A DNA stretch of 7,447 nucleotides from Verrucomicrobia subdivision 3 bacterium UBA7542 (GTDB lineage Bacteria; Verrucomicrobiota; Verrucomicrobiia; Limisphaerales; UBA11358): NCBI GenBank assembly GCA_002479245.1, contig DLMG01000023.1:23948-31394 (forward strand), read 5' to 3'. The notes under the pieces were generated by a model. The model was given only the letters and a program-made list of their open reading frames with translations. It made no database searches and had not been told where the DNA came from. A program made the position numbers and the translations under genes. Shown one piece after another: positions 1 to 6,791 of the stretch (within the stretch, counting starts at the first letter, position 1; every line of letters starts with the position of its first letter).

Positions 1-127
1 ATTGGGAATCCGCCGAGGCACCATCCGCCTGACGCTTTTTAAACCGGTTTTGCACACCCAGTTTCTGTCTGGCAAATACCTGGCTTGTCACCGAGTCATT
101 ATTCCGCTGAAAAAGGAAAATCGCTAG
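1..127 (+). other. Open frame running in from the left edge, unrecognised
   Basis: A plus-strand frame is open from base 2 to a TAG at 125-127, about 41 residues ending in PLKKENR. It could be the C-terminal tail of a gene starting outside the window. I recognise no motif, and one minus-strand frame across the same stretch is also open, so openness alone proves little. No RNA gene, repeat or terminator is visible here. Confidence 0.15.
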
Positions 128-135
128 GGGGCTTG

Positions 136-465
136 CTATGGGTTGGCATCCGGCTTCGCTCCTTGCTTGCGGCTGAAAGCCAAGACACACCAGCCGCAGA
201 GAGTTATGAGCATAATAACAAAAGGAACATATTGGAGCCTTACCCAATACACCATTACGTTATCGTGCCCGGCGTGAAACAACGAAGAAAACGCCATATC
301 CATAACGTCTTGTAAAGCAGCCAAAAGCGCCGCTGCCACCAAAATCCACAAACCTTTCAGTTTGTACCGCCGAGCAGCGATAACCGCAACCACCAGGACG
401 GCCGCTTGGATGACCAGCCTAAATCCAGCAGGCACCAGATAATTTGTTGTTTCTAAAGGATTCAT
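136..465 (-). CDS. Small three-helix membrane protein, unknown function
   Basis: I do not recognise this protein. From the ATG at 463-465 it has 109 residues. It shows three hydrophobic segments at about residues 12-32 (rich in Val and Ala), 37-59 and 76-97. Basic residues (ARRYKLK) separate the first two, and the C-terminal tail is charged and ends in DANP. This is the pattern of an inner-membrane protein. The frame stays open upstream to 549, but those 28 extra residues are polar and unlike a natural N-terminus, so I prefer the internal ATG. No Shine-Dalgarno sequence is obvious. It lies on the same strand as the response regulator, 166 bp downstream, so co-transcription is possible but unproven. 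Its base composition is a little lower in GC than the ABC genes at the right end. Confidence 0.6.
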   Translation of the reverse strand: MNPLETTNYLVPAGFRLVIQAAVLVVAVIAARRYKLKGLWILVAAALLAALQDVMDMAFSSLFHAGHDNVMVYWVRLQYVPFVIMLITLCGWCVLAFSRKQGAKPDANP

Positions 466-631
466 AACAATAGCATGATAGGCGGATAAGCGCGTGGATG
501 CTATGGGGTGTTTTCCCCATGCCAGACTTGATGAATCCAGCCCCGACACGCCAGGTCGGAAGGGTGGCGAGCGAAACCTGACGCGACCGGGACAAGTCGG
601 AGCAGGCGGAGAACCCCAAAAGTTTCCGGCG

Positions 632-1315
632 CTAAATAATGGTCAACTGGACATTGCTCTCAATGATGCCCATGGCGACGGCGAGGCGGGTGAGTCCGGC
701 GGTACCGTGGATGTTGAGCTTCTCCATGAGATGCTCGCGGTGTCTTTCGATGGTCTTCATGCCAATGCTGAGTTCCGCCGCGATTTGTTTGTTGGCTTTG
801 CCTTCGGCAATCAGTTGGAACACTTCCATTTCGCGCGAAGTCAGGCGGCCCTTGCGCGGTTTCGGCCGTCCGGCTCGATCCAACGACTTTCGCTCACGTT
901 TGGGAAGAAGCTTCGCAATGAACGGGCCGAAAAAGACATTCCCCTTGTTGACTTCCCGAATCCCCTTGGACAGAACGCGGGCGGAGGCTTGTTTGAGCAG
1001 AAATCCCACGGCGCCGGACTCCGTTGCGTTTTTGACATACGCGTCATCACTGTGCGCCGTGAGAATGAGTATTCTGGTGCTGGGGACGGCTTTGAGAATC
1101 TTACGGGTGGCTTCCAAACCATTGAGCAGCGGCATGGCGATGTCCATCAGCACCACGGCGGGGCGAAGTCTTTTGACCATGGCGACCGCCTGGCGTCCGT
1201 CTTCCGCTTCGCCGACCACTTCGAAGTCGTCTTCCAACTCCAGCAACTTGCGAAACCCCTCACGCACGACCGTGTGGTCTTCGGCCAGCAGAACAGTGAT
1301 TCGTTTCATAGACAT
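632..1315 (-). CDS. NarL/LuxR-family two-component response regulator
   Basis: This 227-residue cytoplasmic transcription factor has the normal NarL/FixJ length and layout. The receiver domain spans about residues 5-122: acidic pair E12-D13, phospho-acceptor D58 in LMDIAMP, T86 in ILTAHSDD, and K108 in GFLLK. A basic linker (about 137-156) leads to a LuxR-type helix-turn-helix (about 157-215) with the usual LTSREMEVFQLIAEGKANKQIAAEL signature region and the recognition helix around MKTIERHREHLMEKL. All phosphorylation residues are present, so the protein looks functional. Phosphorylation would normally trigger dimerisation and DNA binding; the target genes cannot be read from the sequence. 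Two in-frame ATGs (1315 and 1309) could start it. The decayed kinase gene ends 26 bp upstream on the same strand, so the regulator appears to have lost its adjacent partner. Confidence 0.95.
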   Translation of the reverse strand: MSMKRITVLLAEDHTVVREGFRKLLELEDDFEVVGEAEDGRQAVAMVKRLRPAVVLMDIAMPLLNGLEATRKILKAVPSTRILILTAHSDDAYVKNATESGAVGFLLKQASARVLSKGIREVNKGNVFFGPFIAKLLPKRERKSLDRAGRPKPRKGRLTSREMEVFQLIAEGKANKQIAAELSIGMKTIERHREHLMEKLNIHGTAGLTRLAVAMGIIESNVQLTII

Positions 1316-1341
1316 TCAAGGTTTGCTGCCAGCCGGCTCCA

Positions 1342-1775
1342 TCAGCGGTTTCCCCCTCGCGCGGCCTTGCCGAGGGGAATCTGAGCAAGAATGGTCGTGC
1401 CTTGCCGGGTGAGGATTCGACAACGAATTTGCCGCCGAACATCTCCAACCGCTCCCTCATGCAAAGCAGTCCCAGACATTTGCACCCGCGGGCCAGCAAT
1501 ACACGTTGCACCTGAAAAGATTTGCCGTCATCTTTTATTTTCATGCAAATGCAGCCCGCCAGTTTCTGAATGTTTACTTGCACCCGGCTGGCCTGCGCGT
1601 GTCTGGCGACATTGGTCAGCGCTTCTTGGGTTACCGGACAACGAGAATCCTGAGCACCGTGTGGCAGTGACACTGCCGCACAGTCAAGTCCTGGATCATC
1701 GAAACCGTCACCGATCCCTTCGGTTTTGGCGAATGCGGCAGAGCATTGGCTTTTTGACTCTTGGTAGGGATTCAC
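1342..1775 (-). pseudogene. Decayed sensor histidine kinase (HisKA_3/HATPase type), C-terminal remnant
   Basis: Only the ATP-binding end of a NarX/DegS-type kinase survives. Recognisable blocks are the N box QEALTNVARHAQASRV, the G1 box KDDGKSF, and the G2-like LGLLCMRERLEMFGG followed by VESSPGK. After that lysine (codon 1401-1403) the open frame turns into unrelated sequence and overruns the regulator. One frame over, the expected ending TTILAQIPLGKAARGGNR runs to a TGA at 1342-1344, exactly as if one G were missing near 1400. Upstream of about 1630 the dimerisation domain, and any sensor or membrane part, is absent or scrambled; only a DDPGL-like trace remains. The family is usually well over 350 residues, so this fragment cannot sense or autophosphorylate. 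The single-base shift alone could be a sequencing error, but the missing N-terminal part could not. Confidence 0.85.
1659..1681. repeat. Short palindrome at the kinase breakpoint
   Basis: GTG-T-GGCAGT, loop GAC, ACTGCC-G-CAC: a hairpin of nine Watson-Crick pairs with one T/G opposition. It lies just upstream of the point where the kinase remnant stops looking like a kinase. It may be part of an inserted repeat or simple chance; no run of T follows to make it a terminator. Confidence 0.4.
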
Positions 1776-1846
1776 CCCATAGCAAAGGCCCCGTAACGGC
1801 CTAAAGTGTCACCAGCAATAAAAGCAAAAACGAAAGAAAAAATATT

Positions 1847-2398
1847 ATGACCAAGAACAATTCCATCGTGGCGATTTTCAAATCGCACATCGAAGCCGAA
1901 ACTGCCGTCAAGGAACTGCAGCAATCGGGCTTTGACATGAAGAAACTATCCATCGTCGGCCGCGACTATCACACGGATGAAAACGTGATCGGCTATTACA
2001 ATGCCGGGGACCGCATGAAATACTGGGGAAAATTGGGAGCCTTCTGGGGTGGTTTTTGGGGCTTGTTATTCGGCTCCGCGTTCTTTTTGATTCCCGGCGT
2101 CGGGCCGTTGCTCGTGGCCGGGCCGCTCGTCGGCTGGATTGTCGGGGCTTTGGAAGGCGCGGTGGTGGTGGGCGGTTTGAGCGCGCTGGGCGCCGGACTT
2201 TACAGCGTGGGCATCCCCAAGGACAGCATTCTGCAATACGAGACGGCGGTGAAAAGCGGCAAATATGTCCTGATCGCCCACGGCTCCGATGCAGAGACGA
2301 CTCACGCCCGGGAGATTATCAGCCGCACCAACCCGGAAGCGTTGCAGGAACATCAGCCCTCCTGCGCCGGCAAGGAAGCGTGCGCGGTGGCAGCATAG
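1847..2398 (+). CDS. Glycine-rich membrane protein with YflT-like general-stress domain
   Basis: The protein has 183 residues. Residues 5-45 (SIVAIFKSHIEAETAVKELQ, then FDMKKLSIVGRD) resemble the N-terminal domain of heat- and general-stress proteins of the YflT/GSP17M type, which fold as a small alpha/beta unit. Residues 62-122 form a glycine- and alanine-rich hydrophobic block with GG and GxxG spacings, probably two helices that insert in or lie on the membrane (glycine-zipper style). A second alpha/beta stretch follows (IPKDSILQYETAVKSGKYVLIAHG), then a polar tail with two cysteines. The ATG follows an A-rich leader with only a weak GAAAG ribosome site. The molecular activity of this family is not established; a stress role is inferred from the domain and from the neighbours. 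Confidence 0.8.
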   Translation: MTKNNSIVAIFKSHIEAETAVKELQQSGFDMKKLSIVGRDYHTDENVIGYYNAGDRMKYWGKLGAFWGGFWGLLFGSAFFLIPGVGPLLVAGPLVGWIVGALEGAVVVGGLSALGAGLYSVGIPKDSILQYETAVKSGKYVLIAHGSDAETTHAREIISRTNPEALQEHQPSCAGKEACAVAA

Positions 2399-2427
2399 TT
2401 TGCACGGGCATATTTGAAAATTCTGCC

Positions 2428-2471
2428 GGAGCGCGGCTGTGTCCCGTTGAGCGGGACTAGCCGCAGCACGT
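2428..2471 (+). repeat. Dispersed GC-rich palindrome, copy 1 (long-loop form)
   Basis: This sits in the gap before MarC. The outer stem GCGGCT (2433-2438) pairs with AGCCGC (2459-2464). An inner stem TCCCG (2442-2446) pairs with CGGGA (2452-2456) around a TTGAG loop. The flanks GGAGCGCGGCTGT and AGCCGCAGCA recur at 6566-6592 and, inverted, at 6645-6672, so this belongs to an interspersed family. No T-run follows, so it does not look like an intrinsic terminator for the upstream gene. Confidence 0.75.
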
Positions 2472-2554
2472 CTGCAAGTTCGGCCGCTTTCCGTCCGTTC
2501 ATGCGCTACGGCTTCGGCGGGCATTTGGAAAATCCGAAAAGTAAAGGCGACACG

Positions 2555-3232
2555 ATGATCTGGTCCGACATTTCCCAACTTATCGGTGCAATTCTGCTGA
2601 TCGTCGGCGCTTTACTGCCCGTCGTTAATCCACTGGGCGACGCTCCGATTTTCCTAAGAATGACGCCCGGCTGCGATGAATCAACCCGCGCCTTTCTGGC
2701 GAAACGAATTGCGTTCTACTCGTTTTTCCTTGTGCTGGGGTCGTTGTTGCTTGGCTCGTTCGTCCTGCTTTTGTTCGGCCTTTCGATACCTGTGGTGCAG
2801 GTGGCGGGCGGTGCCGTGGTGTGTGCGCTGGGCTGGAAACTCCTGGCCGACATCCCCAAACCGGCCGATGTGACCTTGGACCCGATCCACGCCAAGCTCA
2901 TCGCGCTGGGGCGGGCCTTTTCCCCCCTGACTTTGCCGATGACGATTGATGCCGGGGTTATTTCGGTCGCGATCACCGTCGGCGCCAATCATGCGCACAC
3001 GTTTAAACACGCGGTGATCCAGCTTCTCGCCGCCGCCATCGGTGCCGGCATCATCGCGCTGTCCATTCTTTTGACCTATCGCTACGCCCAGCGGGTCGGC
3101 AAACGGATCGGGCATACGGGCATGATGGTGGTGGTGCGGCTCTCGGCGTTCATCATGCTGTGCATCGGTGTGGGGATCACTTGGAACGGCATCAAGGCGT
3201 TACTGGCAGAAATTGGCATTCCGGGGCGCTGA
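2555..3232 (+). CDS. MarC-family integral membrane protein
   Basis: The protein is 225 residues from the ATG at 2555, the usual MarC/YchE/YhgN length, with about six hydrophobic segments. Family landmarks are VNPLGDAPIFL near residues 24-34 (compare NPxGxxPxFL) and the half-repeat FSPLTLPMTIDAGVISVAI at 122-140. A closing helix, RLSAFIMLCIGVGITWNGIKAL, spans 195-216. The frame is open back to 2414, but that part is read through the palindromic repeat and is polar, so I reject the longer start. MarC proteins were named for the multiple-antibiotic-resistance locus but are not shown to cause resistance; their substrate is uncertain and small-molecule export has been proposed. It ends 29 bp from the convergent kinase-like gene with no clear terminator between them. 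Confidence 0.92.
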   Translation: MIWSDISQLIGAILLIVGALLPVVNPLGDAPIFLRMTPGCDESTRAFLAKRIAFYSFFLVLGSLLLGSFVLLLFGLSIPVVQVAGGAVVCALGWKLLADIPKPADVTLDPIHAKLIALGRAFSPLTLPMTIDAGVISVAITVGANHAHTFKHAVIQLLAAAIGAGIIALSILLTYRYAQRVGKRIGHTGMMVVVRLSAFIMLCIGVGITWNGIKALLAEIGIPGR

Positions 3233-3261
3233 CCACGGCGCTCTATCCCTTCACTTTCTTG

Positions 3262-3993
3262 TTATTTCCGTCCGCTCTCTTTGATCCGTACACCCAACTT
3301 TCGCTGAAGTGCCGTTACGACCACTTCTGCTGCCGCCTCGACGCTGAGCGCGGCCGTGTTGATGATCAAGTCGTGGCTCAAAGGGTCGGTCACATCGTGG
3401 CCAAAATGGCGACGGACCGATTTCACTCGCTCGCGATCAATTCTTTCGATCTCAACCCGGGCGGCCTTCAGACTCAAGCGCGCTTTGTCGGCGATCCGCC
3501 GGGTACGCACCTCAATCGGCGCAACCATCCGCACACTCAAACCGAACTGAGCTGGCAAAATGAACCGCGCTGCGTGGCCGACGATGACCACGTCACCCTG
3601 ATGACCAAGCGTGAGCACTACTTGCTTCAAATAGGCCAGGTAGTCTGGTGTGCCGATCTCCTCGGGGTTCAGCAATTGGCCAACAATGTCTTGGATCGTT
3701 GCCTGATCACGCTCATCCAAGCTCTCGATTAATTGGCGGCGAATGTGCGCCTTTTTTGAGATTTCATCCACGATTTCATTGTTAAACACCTGCCAGCCCA
3801 ATCGTTTTCCGACAAGCCGGGCAACGGTGTTCCCGCCGGCGCCCTTTTCGCGAGAAATCAGCAGGTATGGACCGTAGAACAGGTTGCCTTCCTTGCCCCG
3901 CCCCAGTCGCTGCTCACGGTTTTCCTGGAGTTTGTTTGCTTGAAAAACGGCGATTTGCTTTTTGACATAATCTTCAACGTCAATCATAACCAT
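3262..3993 (-). CDS. Cytidylate kinase-like family protein
   Basis: The protein is 243 residues from the ATG at 3993 (an ATG at 3987 is equally possible; a TTG at 4008 is less likely). After a charged helical N-terminus of about 40 residues comes a P-loop-like segment, ISREKGAGGNTVARLVGKRLG, at about 46-66. It resembles the ISRQxGSGGxxIA motif of the cytidylate kinase-like family rather than classical Cmk. Other landmarks are NNEIVDEISKKA (71-82), VVIVGHAARFIL (136-147), an arginine-rich lid region (RTRRI; RIDRERVKSVRRHFG at 184-198) and DLIINT (208-213). It is probably a cytoplasmic nucleotide-binding phosphotransferase; the acceptor is unknown and CMP kinase activity should not be assumed. 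In environmental bacteria such proteins often sit beside stress and acetate-metabolism genes, which fits the BON gene and acetate kinase stub nearby. A promoter candidate lies at 4023-4050. Confidence 0.85.
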   Translation of the reverse strand: MVMIDVEDYVKKQIAVFQANKLQENREQRLGRGKEGNLFYGPYLLISREKGAGGNTVARLVGKRLGWQVFNNEIVDEISKKAHIRRQLIESLDERDQATIQDIVGQLLNPEEIGTPDYLAYLKQVVLTLGHQGDVVIVGHAARFILPAQFGLSVRMVAPIEVRTRRIADKARLSLKAARVEIERIDRERVKSVRRHFGHDVTDPLSHDLIINTAALSVEAAAEVVVTALQRKLGVRIKESGRK

Positions 3994-4022
3994 TGTCGGA
4001 ATTCTCAATGTCCACCTGAATT

Positions 4023-4050
4023 ATTATATCCGGCCGAACGCTCAATCCAA
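4023..4050 (-). promoter_or_regulatory. Candidate sigma-70-type promoter for the kinase-like gene
   Basis: Read on the minus strand, TTGGAT (4045-4050) is followed after 16 bases by a perfect TATAAT (4023-4028). That puts transcription start near 4015 and leaves a leader of about 20 bases before the ATG at 3993. It is the best promoter match seen in the divergent gap. Assigning it to a housekeeping sigma factor is inference. Confidence 0.5.
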
Positions 4051-4168
4051 CATAAATTCCCGGGCGTTTTGGCGCTGACTTTTTTGGCAGGGCAATTATG
4101 CTGCTTCTGGAATGAGACTGATTGGTGTCGAGTGCAGGGCCACCATCAACGAATGAAAGATCCGGTTT

Positions 4169-4828
4169 ATGAAAACTGACCTGGAATTGAAAAAGGACAT
4201 ATTGGCTGAACTCGCATACGAGCCCAGCATCAACGCCGCGGACATTGGTGTCTTGGTGAAGCAAGGGGGTGTATTGCTCAATGGCTCGGTGAGCAGTTAT
4301 GCCGCGAAAGAGGCGGCGGCGCACGCGGCCAAACGGGTTGCCGGGGTGAAGGGGGTGGCGGATGAAATTGCCGTTCATCTGCCTGCTTCCTCCCGCCGCA
4401 CCGACGACGAGATTGCTGCTGCCGCGGCCAAATCGTTGGACTGGATTGTCACGGTTCCGACCGGCGCGGTCACGGTAACGGTCCGCGATGGCTGGCTTAC
4501 TTTGAAGGGTGTTGTCGAGTGGGCGCACCAGAAGTATGCCGCTGAAGAAGCGGTGCAGCGTTTGACGGGGGTCAAAGGGATTAACAATTTAATCATAATT
4601 AGACCGAAGCAACCGACACCCTCGGACGTAAACACGGTGATTAAGGCCGCCTTTGAGCGGCACGCTCTGCTCGACGCCCAGAAAATCACGGTGGAGACTT
4701 CCGGAAGCAAGGTGGTGCTCCGCGGCACCCTTGGCAGTTGTTTAGAGCGTGAGGAAGCCGAGCGCGCCGCCCGGTCTGCCCCCGGCGTGTCCGAAGTCGA
4801 GAATCACATTATTATCCATATCTGGTGA
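4169..4828 (+). CDS. Triple BON-domain protein
   Basis: The protein has 219 residues with three consecutive BON domains: about 3-72, 77-146 and 151-218. Each has the pattern of a charged helix, a beta segment ending in a L.G.V/L turn (VLLNGSV, LTLKGVV, VVLRGTL), an E/A-rich helix, then GVKGV or GVSEV and a hydrophobic strand (DEIAVHL, NNLIIIR, NHIIIHI). BON domains bind phospholipid or other surfaces in OsmY, secretins and channel proteins. Unlike OsmY there is no signal peptide, so it should act in the cytoplasm, perhaps at the inner face of the membrane. The start ATG overlaps the end of an eight-codon reading frame (4153-4179), and GAAAG lies about ten bases upstream. It diverges from the kinase-like gene, and a stress-linked role is inferred from family and context. 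Confidence 0.9.
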   Translation: MKTDLELKKDILAELAYEPSINAADIGVLVKQGGVLLNGSVSSYAAKEAAAHAAKRVAGVKGVADEIAVHLPASSRRTDDEIAAAAAKSLDWIVTVPTGAVTVTVRDGWLTLKGVVEWAHQKYAAEEAVQRLTGVKGINNLIIIRPKQPTPSDVNTVIKAAFERHALLDAQKITVETSGSKVVLRGTLGSCLEREEAERAARSAPGVSEVENHIIIHIW

Positions 4829-4853
4829 TTCCCTCCGCAGTCGTGGTCTGAGG

Positions 4854-4985
4854 TCACCGTTGCGGAATACGAAGGCCGATGCGATCAATCTTTCCATAAA
4901 GCCCTCGCTTCAGTGGTTCTTCGACATGGTAGAGTGCGAACTTGATGCTCGACGAGCCGCCGTTGATGGTCAGGGCGGATTGCAT
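4854..4985 (-). pseudogene. ackA: Acetate kinase N-terminal stub
   Basis: A 43-codon minus-strand frame from the ATG at 4983-4985 to a TGA at 4854-4856 reads MQSALTINGGSSSIKFALYH and then VEEPLKRGLYGKIDRIGL. This is the first part of acetate kinase: the phosphate-binding strand and loop, normally N-S/G-GSSS-L/I-K, followed by the GKIDRIG strand. Functional enzymes have about 400 residues, so roughly nine tenths of the gene is missing. The catalytic arginine and aspartate and the second actin-like domain are gone, and the stub cannot make acetyl phosphate. The break lies about 25 bp beyond the stop codon of the BON gene, suggesting that a deletion brought that gene up against the stub. Between 4986 and 5118 I see only weak GC-rich inverted sequence and no gene. 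Confidence 0.8.
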
Positions 4986-5118
4986 AGTGTCAGATTCAGT
5001 TCCGAACATCCGGGTTCAGCGCCGCGAACGCGAGTCAAAAAAGTTGGAGTGTTTATATTCCTGGTAATCCTCACCCCGATCCTCCCCCGTTTGGCGAGAA
5101 GCGGGAGTTGAGCGCCGG

Positions 5119-5373
5119 TTATCGGAAAAGCGAAAAGCCCGCGCGGAGTTCATCCGATTTTTTATTGTAACCCAACAGGCTTTCGCCATAGCCGGTGAAG
5201 TATTGCACGTCCAGATATAAACTGAAGCTGCCGAAAAGTCTCATCGTCGGATAAGTCAGGTCGAGTTGCAGGCTCTCGTGATTTCCGTCCTGCCTGCGGG
5301 CGAACGACGCGAGAGCCAGTAAAAAAACCACCCCCGCCCACAGGCGAAATCTTCGATGGCGTCGGATTTTCAT
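5119..5373 (-). pseudogene. pldA: Phospholipase A1 remnant with internal deletion
   Basis: The frame from the ATG at 5371-5373 encodes 84 residues. Residues 1-25 (MKIRRHRRFRLWAGVVFLLA) look like a Sec signal peptide with a basic start and hydrophobic core. Then comes, with no intervening domain, SLQLDLTYP, LFGSFSLYLDVQYFTGYGESLLGYN and a final strand ending FSLFR with terminal aromatic. The GYGESLL-Y block and terminal barrel strand are typical of the C-terminal end of outer-membrane phospholipase A. The family has about 270-350 residues with a catalytic His-Ser dyad in the middle, and that part is absent. The joint at ARRQDGNHESLQ is in frame, so a short exported peptide could still be made, but it would have no lipase activity. 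The frame is open upstream to 5454 but that extension is not signal-like. The acetate kinase stub lies just downstream on the same strand. Confidence 0.75.
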
Positions 5374-5483
5374 GATCAGAATTTTCAGGCGACAGCAGGA
5401 AACCCCTGCGTTTCGACGGCGAGCCAATATTGCAGGTCGTGTGCGTTCAGGCAACCTTGGAAGCAGCTGTAGCCGGCCGCAAG

Positions 5484-5631
5484 GTGCAATGCGACACTAA
5501 TCTCGACTGGGGACTGGAAAGCCTGCGCCACACGTAGCGCGGACATTCCTGTCCGCGGGTTCGGACAACTTTCCAGTCGCCCGTTCCTGCCAACCCAGGT
5601 TTGCTTGTTCAAGAACAGTGTCGAGTTGCAC
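5484..5631. repeat. Nested palindromic element
   Basis: Three inverted-repeat pairs sit one inside another. The outer pair is GTGCAATGCGACACT (5484-5498) against AGTGTCGAGTTGCAC (5617-5631), 13 of 15 paired. The middle pair is GACTGGAAAG (5512-5521) against CTTTCCAGTC (5569-5578), perfect, extending to about 14 of 17. The inner pair is CGCGGACA (5538-5545) against TGTCCGCG (5550-5557), perfect around TTCC. It fills most of the 335 bp between the phospholipase remnant start and the ABC ATPase, where no gene is seen. There is no coding capacity, so if mobile it would depend on a transposase elsewhere. Confidence 0.7.
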
Positions 5632-5708
5632 TCCGAACCAGCCGCTTGATTCGCTTTACAATTGCTCCGGCAGCCAGCACCCGGTAGTTTCCGGCCCATT
5701 GCCAGCCC

Positions 5709-6470
<762 letters not shown>

Positions 6471-6565
6471 GGCAATGGAGAGATGGAGTCATCGAGTGTT
6501 GGAGTGCCGGGTGGAAAACGTTCGGGCACAAATTAACACTGTATCTGTGCGGCCGCCAAACCGAC

Positions 6566-6592
6566 GGAGCGCGCCTGTCCCGGGCGCAGCAA
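6566..6592 (+). repeat. Dispersed GC-rich palindrome, copy 2 (compensated stem)
   Basis: GGAGCGCGCCTGT, then CCCGGGCGCAGCA. It agrees with copy 3 at about 23 of 27 positions. The stem changed from GCGGCTG/CAGCCGC to GCGCCTG/CGGGCGC, with changes on both sides that keep it paired (one G-T wobble). Confidence 0.6.
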
Positions 6593-6644
6593 GCACGAAA
6601 CAAAAAACGCGATGGTATCAGGGTAAACGCACCTGTTTTTTAAA

Positions 6645-6672
6645 TCTGCTGCGGCTGGAACAGCCGCGCTCC
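6645..6672 (-). repeat. Dispersed GC-rich palindrome, copy 3 (perfect short-loop stem)
   Basis: GCGGCTG, loop GAA, CAGCCGC at 6651-6667 forms a perfect seven-pair hairpin. With its flanks, the minus strand reads GGAGCGCGGCTGTTCCAGCC and then GCAGCA, the same flanks as copy 1 at 2428-2471. It forms the inner end of the right arm of the inverted-repeat element. Confidence 0.75.
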
Positions 6673-6791
6673 AGATACGGTGTCCCTTTGCACCCAAAAC
6701 GTTCTTCACCCAAAACTCCATCACTCCAAAGCTTCACAACCCCCGCGAATGATGCAAAAACATCCGGGCGGCGCCTGACAGTGGTAACTCT

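Larger units (their letters stand above)
6484..6728. mobile_element. MITE-like inverted-repeat element inside the ABC operon
   Basis: Two copies of a related unit face each other. The left unit begins TGGAGTCATCGAG (6484-6496), continues through GGGTGGAAAACGTT and GTATCTG (6541-6547), and ends in a palindromic core at 6566-6592. The right unit, read on the minus strand, begins TGGAGTGATGGAG (6728-6716), continues through GGGTGAAGAACGTT and GTATCTG (6678-6672), and ends in a core at 6672-6645. The outer ends agree at 11 of 13, and the middle stretch at about 26 of 35. The roughly 50 bp centre (6593-6644) is A/T-richer. No transposase frame exists inside, so it would be non-autonomous. The gap of about 320 bp between ATPase and permease holds nothing else. 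Confidence 0.65.

Noticed and set aside
503..520. ATGGGG/CCCCAT hairpin as a terminator for the response regulator
   Set aside because: There is no T-run on either strand after the stem, and the stem is only six pairs.
494..1412. Long plus-strand open frames across the response regulator
   Set aside because: They are antisense shadows of the receiver and helix-turn-helix coding sequence; they show no domain of their own.
2414..2554. N-terminal extension of MarC
   Set aside because: These 47 codons translate the palindromic repeat and are polar; the family length and first helix fit the ATG at 2555.
2066..2578. Minus-strand frame opposite the stress-domain gene
   Set aside because: Arg/His/Ala-rich shadow translation with no family features; the plus-strand protein is clearly the coding one.
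4084..4113. TTGGCA-N18-TGGAAT as a promoter for the BON gene, or GG/GC as a sigma-54 site
   Set aside because: The -10 match is poor, and the GG-to-GC spacing is wrong for sigma-54.
4834..4866. TCCGCA/TGCGGA inverted repeat after the BON gene as a terminator
   Set aside because: The loop is long with only weak inner pairing, and no T-run follows.
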